The notes under the pieces: model-generated
What the model saw: only the letters and a program-made list of their open reading frames with translations
What the model was told of the DNA's origin: nothing
The model's database searches: none
NCBI RefSeq assembly: GCF_023343835.1
Contig: NC_064437.1
Coordinates: forward strand, 50,108,972-50,172,971
Length of the DNA: 64,000 bases
Source: Lagopus muta
Lineage: Eukaryota > Chordata > Aves > Galliformes > Phasianidae
Direction of reading: 5' to 3'
Program-made: the position numbers and the translations under genes
In this document: piece by piece, positions 40,086-50,642 of the stretch
How positions within the stretch are numbered: position 1 is the first letter of the stretch
Layout: each line of letters begins with the position of its first letter

Positions 40086-40397
40086 ACCCTGTGTAGTTTA
40101 GAAACTCTAAGTGGAAGTGAAGACAAGTTCAAAAAAAAATGTCTCCTCTTCCCCCCTCCCAAGAAATTGTTTACTGACAATTGCCTATTTAATTTTTGTC
40201 AAGGCAAAGGGATTTATTTTAGCTGTAAAGTAAAAATACACAGAGATGTAAACTGCTTTTGTTCTGCTGCTCCATTCTCTGTGCTTGGAGAACAGCAGAT
40301 ACTTTGAGTGTTCATTTTGTAGCTGTAGAAGAGGTAATTTATGTTGTCTATCTGGGATTCTGTAGGGATTCCAGAATGAATATTTTAAAAGATACAT

Positions 40398-40426
40398 TTT
40401 TATTTATTTATTTATTTATTTATTTA
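40398..40426 (+). repeat. (TTTA)n microsatellite
   Basis: About seven TTTA units. Confidence 0.9.
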
Positions 40427-41120
40427 ATAACAGATTTTGTAATTCTCAGTCTCATCTATCTGGTCAGTAAAATAGCAGGTAAAGTGCTATGGAACTTCTC
40501 AAGACTTTCTTATTTCTGTTAGAAGAAGAGAATGATGATGTTTTTTTTTAATAAGTTGGCAGACCACACAAGTTACATTAAAGCAAAGCAATCTTGTCTG
40601 TAAATTAACCATGGTGTGATTTGTGTGTGTTCTGCTTCTGGCCCATAACTTTTGTCACGGACTGGACTAACAAGCTGTGCTCACAAGTAGGCATTCATGT
40701 TGTACAGTGGAATACTTTTTAAAAAATCGGTTTTATTGTTGCCTTTCTGGTACCTATTCCTGCTGCATAAAATATCACAGACCTTGAAAGTATCCATGGA
40801 GCTACTATGTGCTTGAAAACATCTTTTTGTAGTACAACAGAATACATTCAATATCACTGATGATCCCTGAATATTAATACCAGCATTGGGATCAACAAGC
40901 ATGATAAACATAAATGAGTGTCTTTTACATTGTTGAACGCAGTGGAAATCTGCACAGCACTTTATCTTTGAATTTCAGTTGCATTTCTTTCCCACTTCAT
41001 GTGTTAAACTTTATTGCTGAAATAATTTAGCTTTCTCATGCAGAAAACTATTCTGATTTGTACATAGCAGCACTTTTCTCCACAACAAACAAGATGTGAC
41101 TAATTTCAGTAGAAATGTAT

Positions 41121-41320
41121 TTAATGTAATGTATTGAACTCATTGAGTATTTTTAGTACATTCCCATCAAAAGAAGATGAAGTGCGTTTCGCAAAGCTAT
41201 CTGTTTCTTCAGAAGCCAACTTTTCATTTTCTTCTTCCATTTCTGGTCTGGCTTTTTTTGGCTGCTTTGATGCAGATCATGAATCAGGACTCCTTTTCCC
41301 TGGAGAAACCAGAACTTCTC
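41121..41320 (-). pseudogene. Coding-like fragment, possible decayed exon
   Basis: On the minus strand a T24 tract is followed by AAACAG, a convincing 3' splice site, then 200 bp of coding-like sequence. The frame starting at 41,321 reads GEVLVSPGKRSPDS, a TGA, SASKQPKKARPEMEEENEK, and then LASEETDSFAKRTSSSFDG, with an in-frame TAA at 41,121-41,123. The composition (basic KKARP, acidic EMEEENEK, Ser/Thr-rich end) suggests a disordered nuclear protein tail rather than random AT-rich DNA. The single TGA could be a CpG-decayed CGA codon. I do not recognise the protein. A second minus frame is also open without stops for about 60 codons, which weakens the case. If spliced to the proximal HTR7 donor, the segment would be read in yet another frame and give a short tail (RSSGFSREKES, then stop). 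It is either a pseudogene piece, an unrecognised terminal exon, or chance. Confidence 0.3.
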
Positions 41321-41326
41321 CTGTTT

Positions 41327-41350
41327 AAAAAAAAAAAAAAAAAAAAAAAA
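41327..41350 (+). repeat. A24 homopolymer tract
   Basis: Twenty-four A residues on the plus strand. On the minus strand this is the polypyrimidine tract ahead of the AAACAG at 41,321-41,326. As a plus-strand poly(A) tail it would follow a 64-codon plus frame with almost no 3' UTR, which is unlike a retroposed mRNA. Confidence 0.85.
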
Positions 41351-44300
41351 GAGTGAATGAATTAGATGAGAAATGTCCTGAAGCTACTAAATGTCCAGAT
41401 ATTACAGAAATAAATGGAAACATTTCTTAAGAGGCAATTAGATGATGGCTAATTAGATAATTGTCAGAGGTCTGGCATAGAGAAGGAGGCTAGGGGAAGG
41501 CAGAGGATTTTGGTGGATTTCCAATCCTTTGTACTCATCTCTTTTTGTGTTGGTGTGAGAACTGAGGAAGTTCCCAGTCCTTTCTACACTATTTGGTGGC
41601 AGAAGTCCTCAATGGCTGTTGCAAATTTTCATCTGGCCCAACCCTTCATTGCAGCACAAGCCCATGGGTGTCCCTGTTCATGGAGACCTCACTGTGAGAG
41701 AGATAGAAAGGAGCCAGAGCAATGAATGAAACTTCTTCCCCACTTTCATCAAATCTTCTATAGACAAGTTGTTACTGCAAAAATTTTGCACAGAATATTC
41801 ATCTAAGTTGCAATGGCATTGCATCTCGTCCTCTGTATAACATCACTATCATTCACAATTAGGGTCAGTTTCTGCCTCTTAAGTTTTGGCCAACCTCTCT
41901 ACAGTAACAAGGCTGAAACTGTGTAACAGAACTATCTGTGAGAATACAAGGTTTTCACAGCATCCTAACACAGTTAGTTCTTCTTGGCTAAAGTGTGCAG
42001 TATGGTACTTTTCTGTCTTCTTGTAACCTCCTTATTTAAATTGTTTTATTTACATCAGCGAAAGTAGTGAAGCAGACATTTTTATAGATAATTTATAATT
42101 TTATAGAGGAACTTCTGAGAACTAACAGGGCAATTATTTCTAATCTCAATGCTAAATGCATAGGAAAGCAAGAATGTTTTCAATATTATATTTAACTAAT
42201 TAGTGGTGTTTTTAAAATGCAAAATCAAATTGTGGACTCGATATTTCTTAAGCCAAATTATATTAGCTTTCTGTTTTCCATATTGCATTCACTGGATGAA
42301 TATATTATAAGAAAATAAAGGGATGAAAGACAATTATTTCCTTATAGGAGCTAAATGGGGGCTTTGTAATTTCAAACCATTTTCATGCCATTGTTTCTGT
42401 ACTGGAGTAGCCAGGCTCCCTGCATGTTGCTAACCAAATATCCAAAAGAGCTCAAGTTTGCTATGTTTTTTTGGTTCCCATGTTTCCCTTTTGTTATTTC
42501 CTTCTCTATCTGGATAAAAAATTGGATCATTTAAAGAAGCAGTTTGTACCATGAATATACCTATATACCTGTACTGGATGTACACCTTCTACATATGAGG
42601 GTAGTCTTACAGCAAAGCCATGTAATATTATTTTACTAGATAACCACGGCCTTAATGACAATCTCCAATAATTAAATATATTTAAAAATCAATCTTTAGA
42701 ATTTTGTGTAAGTGGCTCTTACTCATTTTGGAAACACATACCATCAAGCATTTCTATAAAGCAGTTGCAGTGTTTTGTCATTGTGCTGTTTAAGTGGTAG
42801 GATTACCAAAATATCAGTGCTGTTTGTACTTGTGGGGTGAAGTTTTTTATAACAGTCATTGTGATTCTTGTGATCACTTAATTGATCTGATTTTGTCTTT
42901 TCCTTACAATCATTGTTGGAATACTAGATTCACTGGATGAATCTCTGCTGTTGTAACAGAGACCTGCAGAAACCCTAATTAGATCAGCCAAAGGTGCAAA
43001 GTTGTCTGAAACATGAGGGAAGGTATCCAGCTGAGTTCTGTTAAATCTTTTCCATGCTTTAAATAACAGCTCCTCTAGAAGAGCAGAATGAAGATAGTAC
43101 AGCAGCCTTCTCTTTCCTTGCGGAAAGTAAAAATAAGCATACAGTGAACATAATTTTCTGGAATTAGCAAGATCACACGACCGCAGAATTAATGACATAT
43201 TGTCGTTTTGACTGAGTAGATACAAATCTAAAAGCCAAATATTTATTCAGTCCAGTATGTCAGTTTATGAAAATGCATTGATCTTTCACTTCTAAAAAGA
43301 TTCTTTCACATCTGAAAGCATTTTTAAGCTTTTTATTTCTTTTTGGTTTTTTTTGTAACTTACTTGACTAGTTTTATGTGAAAGATCACATAAAAGAAAC
43401 AGTGGTCTTCATCAGTAATATTAACAGAAAAAATAATCTGTGAATCATAAACATATTTCAGGAAGTAAAAGCCATTCTACCCTATTAGAAATACTGTGGC
43501 ATGAGAAAGGATCTGGCAAGGCAGCCAAAATGGTTGCCAAAGAGTGAGAGTGGGGGATGAGAGGCCTATTTGGCAGAATGATTAGGAAACATGTATGGGA
43601 ATGGTATTGACTTGCTTTAAAGTCATGCCAAGCCCACACTTTAGTGGCAATAACTACTTAAGGGACTAAAATCAGTAAAGATGGATATACATTTGTATTT
43701 TTAGTGCATTGCAAAGATTGCTACTTTAGCGCAGTGTTTCTTATGCTATTTCTATTTTTTAATTTGCGTGAGCCTTCCTCATTTTTTTAAAAAAATCAGC
43801 CCTCTCCCTTCCTACTGCCTTAATTTTTGAAATAAGTTCTGAGTGTCCTATATTCCAGAACATGAATAATTTTGCACAGAAGGACTATTCCCCATGTATC
43901 TGACCTTCTCCCTTCTCGCTCCCTGAGAAACATGATTTTAAAATACAAGAACTGTTCTTTAGCAAGCTGTGAAGAGGATTTGATGATGCAGTGATTTTCC
44001 ATATCTTCTGAGAATGCTCTACTTGGAGTGTTTTCTCCTGAAGGAAGCAAAAAATAATGTGGAAAACAGTCGTCAGTTCCATACTTACATCATCTCAGTG
44101 ATCTCCAAACTTACCTCAATGGTGTTCTCCCAAAGATGCTGCACTGACACTGTTTGGCAAAGGGCCTACCATAAAACCCATGTTCCTGCCATAAAGGGGG
44201 GGGCAGGGAGCAAATGGGCTCTATCAACAGTATTTGCACGATCAATCTGATAACAGATTCTCTTCTCTATGTCTCACTGTAGTAGATATATTTCACCATT

Positions 44301-46114
44301 TGACATGTCTTTCTGCAGGTGGTGCTAGCTAGTAAAATGTCTGAATAGAGAGCTAAAAACTACATTTGACTTCTCGTGAAACTGAAGTGTGAAGCAGTGG
44401 GCATAAAAAGATACTGTAAATTTTTACTACGCTGCAGTTTCTGTATTTACACAGTAAGACTGGCTACACAGAGGAGTTATCTGATTAATGTTACTACTAT
44501 GCTACAATATTAAGCCTACATGCAAGAACACTGTGGGAGAAGGGAGGAAATGTTAGGATGAGTTTTTTATTCAGGTCTTCCTCAAGCAGGCCCAAGTGAC
44601 CAAGGGGAGTGCAGGTTTCATGATGTACACTGCAACAAAATCTTGAGTTGTATTTCAAAGGGAAGGAAGAATGCTATGGAGTGTGCTATAATGCACTGCT
44701 ACTTGTGGATCTCCTCCAGATTATCCTGCTTCAAAATAGGCAAGTCCTTTGCAGCAGACTAGCCATAACTTGGCCAAGGCAGCTATTAGGAGGAATAGCC
44801 ATCAAGAAATACAGTCGTACTTAAAGACCTCTGAGTAGCAGTTACAGATTTCACACAGGCTAGTTAACTCAATAGAAAAAAATGGAGATTGAAGATGGTC
44901 AGGAGTGGCTGGAAACACTAACCAAACTCTTCACAAAACTGTTATCTCCAATTCTGTGAAAAGAACAACTTTTCAGTTCAAGTCTACTCATCAAAAGCCA
45001 TTGCTGAAGCTGCTTTTTTGCAGCTTTTTGAGGAAAGAATGACATAAATATAGTGCATCTGAGCAGGATGGAACTAGAAGGATGCAAGGAACTCTAGATA
45101 TGGTATCCTCTTTTGTTGTTTCAGCATTTTGTTTGGTTGCTTTTGTTGGCCCATAGCTGACTGTTTTCATGCTAACATGCTTGCTTTCAGTAAAATGTGT
45201 CTGCAGTACTGAGAGCTAAGCTTAGGGGTGGACCTCTGGCACAGCTGCGCCTAAGGCTCCTGGATCACTCAATGGCTGCTCTTGAGAATCTTTTCATACC
45301 GCTGTAATTTTGAAACAAGGAGGCATATCAAGCAAAGTAGTTCTGACTGGCATCCCCCTGTGCTGACATCTAGATACTTCTGGCAGTAATTGGAGATTTC
45401 AGGCTGAGCTGAGGACTGTGGCTGACCTTGAGTGATTGCTTGTGTTTTTTAGAGAGGCACAGCTGAAGTTTCCTGCGGTCAGCTGGACTGCAGCAGTGCT
45501 GGCTGCCTCTTGCATTCTCCAGGTCCTAGCACAGGCTTTGGTGATTGCTCTGAAATTGCATGAGCAGTTCTCAATATCACCTTATAGGCAGGGCACAGTT
45601 GAGCAGTTAATTCCCTCAGGCAGTATAGCTGGCCACATTTCTCCAGAAAGATCAACCAGAGAGATCCCAAATGGAAAAAAGTCTTCATCCTGCCTGAACA
45701 AGAAGGGGTAAATTCCAACTTGAGAGTTATAGAGGAATCAAAAAAGCTAAGCAGCCTCATGAGACTGTGGAAAGCAAACACAAATTCAATGCAAGTATGA
45801 ACTAAGCACATCCATTACAAAAATGTGTCATTCTAGTAAACAGAAGCAAAACTTAATCCCATTTTCTTGCCATCAGCACTATGCAGAAATCACACTGTAG
45901 TGGCCAGAAATCAGTTTTGGAATAATGGCTGGTAGGAAGGTAGCCTAGGACGTACAGCAGTATGACTAAGCTTTCCAAACAGAAATAATGTATGTGGGTA
46001 CTGCACCTAATAACAAATGCACTGAGTTTCCTCAGACAAGATCTTCAGCTGGGGCAAGGCCAGTTCTGCACTATGGCTAATAGGCAAACCTACTCTCTGC
46101 AATAGCTTTCCCAG
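41351..46114. other. Gene-poor DNA, nothing identified
   Basis: The longest frame is 115 codons on the minus strand (42,878-43,225). It is protein-like in composition but not recognised. No repeat family or RNA gene was found. HTR7 tail exons could lie here, but no convincing acceptor plus conserved tail was seen. Confidence 0.4.
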
Positions 46115-46546
46115 GCTAATTTGAGGGGTCTGGAGCACAGGCCTTACGAGGAGCGGCTGAACAAGTTGGAATTGTTCAGTCTGCAGAAGAGGAGGCTCGG
46201 GGAGACCTTATTGCTCTCTATAACTACCTGAAGGGAGGTTGTAGTGAGCTGGGGTCGGCCTCTTCTCTCGTGTAGTGATAGGACTAGAGGAAATGGCTTC
46301 AAACTGTGCCAGGGGAGTTTTAGGCTGGATGTTAGGAAATACTACTTCTCTGAAAGAGTGGTCAGGCAGTGGAATGGGCTGCCCAGGGAGGTGGTGGAAT
46401 CACTGACCCTGGAGGTGTTCAAGGAATGTTTGGACATTGTGTTGAGGAGCATGGTTTAGTGAGAACTACTGGTGATAGGTGAATGGTTGGACTGGATGAT
46501 CTTGTAGGTCTTTTCCAACCTTGGTGTTTCTGTGATTTTATGATTT
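46115..46546 (+). mobile_element. CR1 LINE 3' fragment, about 430 bp
   Basis: This is the longest CR1 piece in the window, on the plus strand. It runs from GGTCTGGAGCACAGGCCTTA through CGGCTGAACAAGTTGGAATT and AACTACCTGAAGGGAGGTTG to TGGTTGGACTGGATGATCTT and the terminal CTGTGATTTTATGATT repeat. A 71-codon frame at 46,244-46,459 ([19 protein letters not shown] and onward) is the ORF2 C-terminal relic and corresponds to the frame in the copy at 10.3 kb. It is 5' truncated and non-autonomous. Confidence 0.93.
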
Positions 46547-49500
46547 CCCTGGCTGATTTGCCAGACTGATCCTATGGACCTGCCTTAACTTTTCCTGTCT
46601 AACATTTGATTATTACACACACAGCTATCTTCACAGAAAACCTGAGAGTGTGCAATATTTCAGGTCTTTCACACTCTGTAATGTGGGATTTCTCACATCT
46701 CAGACTGTAGCTTAAGGATGAGATACATGGAAATTTTCCAGACTCCCAGGTGTGGGGTCACAGCGTTAGCTGTCACAGCTGCCAACATTCATCTATGACT
46801 GCAGTTTATAGATTTAGACAAAAAAAATCTTAAAAAAAAAGATTTTGGATCAGATTTCATAGCTTTTATATCTGAACAGCTGTTAGCTAAATTTGAGATT
46901 TGCCTCATGCTGGTATTAAAACCAACCAAAAAGCAAGAAAACACTTCCGTCACTCCAAAGCAGCCCTGAACTGCAGAGCCCAGGCGCCCTTTAAGCAAAT
47001 GATGTTAAAGCAGTTTTTCCATTGGAGCTATATAACATATGTTAGGTTGGTGTCTTCATCCTCAAAGTCTTGAATATGTAGTATTGACACATGTTCACAA
47101 GACAGCCAGTCACACGGAGAGACCTAGAAGTGCTTCCAAGCCTGGCAGCCCATGCCTTGCCTTTCACTTTCTTTGTTCTGTCCTATGCTGGCCATCCCAT
47201 GCTCTAATTTGTTCTGGGAGATTTATATCACTGTTTATCTCCCACCCCCATCTGTGTGATTCTCTTTCTCCTAGAAACATGTGGAAGGATGCACAGCCTG
47301 AAGGTGCAATCTCTCCCAGGCTTTGGTATCAGCACATGCCAGGCACACGGTGACTTCTCACTCACCTATGGACACATTACATTTGGTCAGAAGAACAGAG
47401 CAGTATCACATCAAGAACAAATGACTGCCAAAGTTAGATATTTTGCTGCAGTTCCATTTATTTTTTAAGTATAAAGGCTTGTTCTTGTTCCCAAGCAATT
47501 ATCTATGCCTCTTAACTGAGCCTTTCTCAGGGATAGTTCTGTCTCAATACTTTCTCCTCTTCTCAACACTGTGTTAGCCATGTGCTTGGGAAATGTGGTG
47601 TTGTAAGCTTCTCAATGTTTTAACTTTTCCACTGAATACAATTCTCTTTTTAACCAGATGAAAGATGGCTGTTTATTTCCAAAACTTCAGGGACTGACAT
47701 AGCCCTTAACGATTCCTGTTCTTTCCTGGGGTCTGTTACCTGAAACAGATGGTAGAGGAGAGGAGGAGTCCTGCAGGATGCTTTCCCTGAGGAAAGCAAT
47801 TGTCTTTAGTGACAGTTGGGCAAATATCAATTTGTGATTCCTGAGACACTTCTATATTAAAAAATAATAATAATAAAAAAATCTTATTTGGAACAACTAC
47901 AACTTCTCAAACTTTCCTGCAGAACAGCAGATGAAACTTCTGCTCAGAATTTTTAAATCAGCTTTAGAATTTTAAAATCCAGCATGAAATCTGTACAGAT
48001 ACTTTTACCTCTATATTCTCACACGGGGAAAAAAAAAAAAAGACAAAGTGTGAAAACTCATGCTAAGAACTAAAATAATAAAAAAAGCTTCTCTGATAGT
48101 TACAGAGTCAGAAACATCATAATTTCATGCTGAGTATGAAAAATATGGTTGAATAAACATGAGCTCTGCTCTATACAGCACAGCTTCTGGATATTGTTCC
48201 CCAAATCATCTCTTGTTCGCACAACGCTTCTGGAATATTTAAAAGAAATTGGAACATTTCCTTTTAATTTGAAACTTTTTTAGAAAAACTTTTTGAAGCT
48301 GAGATACAACATATCATATATTGTTACGGAACCATTAACCTTCTCTAAAAACAAGGCCAAAACATACATCTGACAGTATGTGTCATAGTGTATAAAATTT
48401 AAAGCCACACTGCTATCCAAAATGGCTTAAGCTTGTCCCGGTGCTCAGCTTAAGCTGTGTCCCATGCACAGCTCAGCATGTCAATCCAGGTCTAATTTAT
48501 CTAGTAAATACTATTCACAAGCCCAGGTGTTTGCAGAGATCTTTGCAGGCTCTGAACTAGGATTCTAGCACAAAATTATCACTACTAAAATTAATTCAGG
48601 ATTATTAATTCAGACTGAAATGTCTTGGCTTAATACTTGAGAAAGTGAGGACAAAAGTCAGTTAGCCCAAAGGGTGTTTTACTTCTGAGGGAATTTGGTT
48701 TTATATCTGATCCTGTTCCACCGAGGGAAGAGTTTTCTTACCAATTTCAGGACAAGGAGAATGTAGAATCAAATACTTGGGCTGCAGTGCTAGAACAAAA
48801 TGAGAATTAGAAATTTTAAATGTCCTTGGTTCTTACATAAGGTTTTAAACCACTTTAAGCAGAAGTGATAACCAAAATCAGTTTGTAGGAATAAAATCTA
48901 GATGTCTTAATCTCATCTTCTTAGTGGCTTCAGGAAGGAAAGTAATCCCAAGAAAAAAGAAGTGCTCCCAGACAGTAAATTAATTGTACTATTGTACTGG
49001 AACAAGGACTAGCCATAGATAAATAGAAACCAAGCCTTGAGCATGGATAGTTGTTTCTCTCTAGAGAAGGGTTCAACTCACAAAAAGAAGAGTTTAAGAA
49101 AGCAAAGACAGACAAAGACCAGACACCTACTGAAACAAATGGAAATCAGACATTTGTTCTATTGGCAATGCAGGACAAGATCTTTACCTGCCACAGAAGC
49201 AATGCAGCTAATCATGCTGCATGGCAACAGTAACTGTAGTCCATGTCAATTTACTTAAACTAATATTCACCTTCAAAGTATGATGTGTCCCTTCAGTGTC
49301 ACAGTTGCTGCGCAAAGGCAGCATTAGATTTCATGATGTACTTTATTCCCAGGCAATCCAATAGATTAAATCTTAAGAGGAGATTTTTTTCTTTTTAATA
49401 AACAGTATTCTCAGCAATACAACTTCTCCAATTCAGATTCATCTTAAATGTTTTATTTTAATATTAACAAAGTGGAAAGCAATTAATTATATTGAACTTT

Positions 49501-49811
49501 TCAACATAGTCTTTATTACAGCAAAAAATTTCAAGGCCAAAAACAAAAGAAAGGGTTGGCTTGAGCAACTTTGCTCTTTCCTTACTAGCTGCCCAAAAAA
49601 CTTGCCCTACCATTTATCCTCCCTTTTCTGCTATTTAGCACTTCAGGTCTTTTTCCTTGAACCCAACTTCTTTATGTCACTTTCTCGTTTTTCCAGGTTC
49701 ACTATGACTGGTGGGCTGTGCAGGAAAGAACCATGCCACCCTCCAGTTTCTTGGTGACTGGATTCACAGTGCTCGAGATGCCTGCTTCTTCCCTCTTGCT
49801 CTTCTTTCAAA
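46547..49811. other. Flank 3' of HTR7 exon 2, no exon identified
   Basis: On the HTR7 strand this lies just downstream of exon 2 and is probably intron 2 and/or alternative 3' UTR. I looked for the QNSD/RKKGHD-type tail known from mammalian 5-HT7(a) and for the longer 5-HT7(d) tail and found neither. A short A-rich AATAATAATAA tract lies at 47,859-47,881 and an A12-type run near 48,029. Confidence 0.4.
49452..49517 (-). promoter_or_regulatory. Candidate polyadenylation signals downstream of HTR7 exon 2
   Basis: On the minus strand AATAAA hexamers occur at 49,512-49,517 and 49,452-49,457, about 355 and 415 nt beyond the in-frame TAA. They could end a transcript that reads through both donors. 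The hexamer is common in AT-rich DNA, so this is only a candidate. Confidence 0.2.
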
Positions 49812-49868
49812 TCTGAGGGGAAAAGCTAATGTGATAAAACAATAAATGATCATAGCAAAAGATAAGTG

Positions 49869-49876
49869 ACCTTACA
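49869..49876 (-). promoter_or_regulatory. HTR7: Tandem 5' splice sites of HTR7 exon 2, 5 nt apart
   Basis: Read on the minus strand: GTTCT|GTAAG|GTCACT. The proximal donor (GT at 49,875-49,874, GTAAGG) is strong and leaves CT for a downstream exon to complete the last Leu codon. The distal donor (GT at 49,870-49,869, AAG|GTCACT) adds GTAAG, giving CTG TAA and ending the protein at PEFVL. In mammals the 5-HT7(b) isoform ends at this same point and is attributed to an alternative donor, so the arrangement looks conserved. Confidence 0.8.
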
Positions 49877-50622
49877 GAACAAATTCTGGCTTTTCTGCAA
49901 GCTTCAGAGCCTCATGCATCCCCGCAGCCGATAGTTTCCGGTTGATATTCCTATATCTGCATTGCAGGAGATTGCGGTAAGTTGTCCTCAGGTCCCGATT
50001 GAAGAAAGCATATATAAAAGGGTTAATGAGAGAGTTTGCATAACCCAACCATAGAAAGGTTCTCTCAACCCACAGTGGGATACAGCTGCATGCTGTACCG
50101 CAGATGAAGGGTCTGGCAGTCGAGAGGAGGAAAAATGGCAGCCAGCACACAGTGAAAGCCCCAACAATAATCCCAAGAGTAGTGGCAGCTTTCTGCTCTC
50201 TCTTAAAAATGGAAATGTTTTTCTTGTCATTCTTCAGGAGTCGTGAAAAATTAGTACATTCTTCAGATTCCTTGTGCAGTTTTATCACTCCATTCATAGA
50301 AATCCCTTCCATTTCTTCTGGCCTGGGAAAACTGGTGAACTTGTGTTTAGCAGCACTCCTTTTGGCAGCCTTGTAAATCTGATAATACATGAAAAGCATC
50401 ACTGACATTGGGATATAAAATGCAACTGCCGTGGAGTAAATCGTGTAGCCGAAATCTTGGCTGATCAAACAGACCTTTTCATCATTCACATTTTGGGCCC
50501 AACCAAAGAGTGGGGGTATGGTGATAGAGGCAGATAAGAGCCACACACACAGGATCATTTTGGCCATGCACTTCCCATTCTGCCTCACAGGATACGTGAG
50601 CGGTCTTGTTATTCCCAGGTAC
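49872..50622 (-). CDS. HTR7: 5-hydroxytryptamine receptor 7, exon 2 (TM4-TM7 and tail)
   Basis: HTR7 encodes the Gs-coupled plasma-membrane serotonin receptor 5-HT7. The exon opens with AG|GTACCTGG, splitting the Arg codon of the DRY motif (phase 2), and encodes 250 residues. Residue 1 is that Arg and Tyr2 completes DRY. TM4 is about 20-42 (CMAKMILCVWLLSASITIPP). Cys52 in extracellular loop 2 should pair with the TM3 Cys. TM5 is about 60-84 and intracellular loop 3 about 85-147. TM6 is about 148-174 with CWLPFF at 160-165. TM7 is about 190-207 with NPFIY at 201-205. Cys222 is a likely palmitoylation site. The rest is nearly identical to mammalian 5-HT7, except in loop 3 and a tail shorter by three residues (AEKPEFVL against AERPERPEFVL). 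The frame closes at a TAA formed by the intronic GTAAG of the proximal donor. Exon 1 lies beyond the right edge of the window. Confidence 0.97.
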
Positions 50623-50642
50623 CTAAAATGACAACACAGAGT
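50623..50642 (-). promoter_or_regulatory. HTR7: 3' splice site of HTR7 intron 1
   Basis: The minus strand reads CTCTGTGTTGTCATTTTAG directly before the exon. The AG is at 50,624-50,623, preceded by a moderately pyrimidine-rich stretch with branch-like TAATAAC upstream. The position inside the DRY Arg codon agrees with the known HTR7 intron in the second intracellular loop. Confidence 0.9.

Larger units (their letters stand above)
31470..41120. other. Gene-poor DNA with simple repeats, nothing identified
   Basis: The longest frame is 152 codons on the plus strand (32,260-32,718). It has a hydrophobic N-terminal part but no recognisable family, and its second half is AT-driven. A locally GC-richer block at 36,190-36,440 carries an 80-codon frame with CpG-bearing stretches and no identity I can assign. 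Simple repeats are listed separately. Confidence 0.45.

Noticed and set aside
41121..41320. Resemblance of the KKARPEMEEENEKL stretch to the C-terminus of RPP30, a neighbour of HTR7 in human
   Set aside because: Only a short lysine/acidic low-complexity stretch matches, and RPP30 lies on the other (5') side of HTR7 in human.
42878..43225. 115-codon minus-strand frame with protein-like composition
   Set aside because: There is no motif, no neighbouring exon signals and no similarity I can name. Recorded only as an open frame.
44281..44340. Minus-strand sequence with a CRK-like tail, checked as a possible HTR7 5-HT7(a)-type terminal exon
   Set aside because: The similarity is limited to three residues, the following residues do not match RKKGHD, and the acceptor is weak.
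49700..49812. A good-looking minus-strand acceptor (CTTTTCCCCTCAG at 49,813 and above) that would add a 15-residue HTR7 tail in frame
   Set aside because: The intron from the proximal donor would be only 63 nt, below the usual vertebrate minimum, and the resulting tail does not resemble any known 5-HT7 tail.
49988..50376. Other open frames on both strands within the HTR7 exon
   Set aside because: They are out-of-frame or antisense shadows of the receptor coding sequence.
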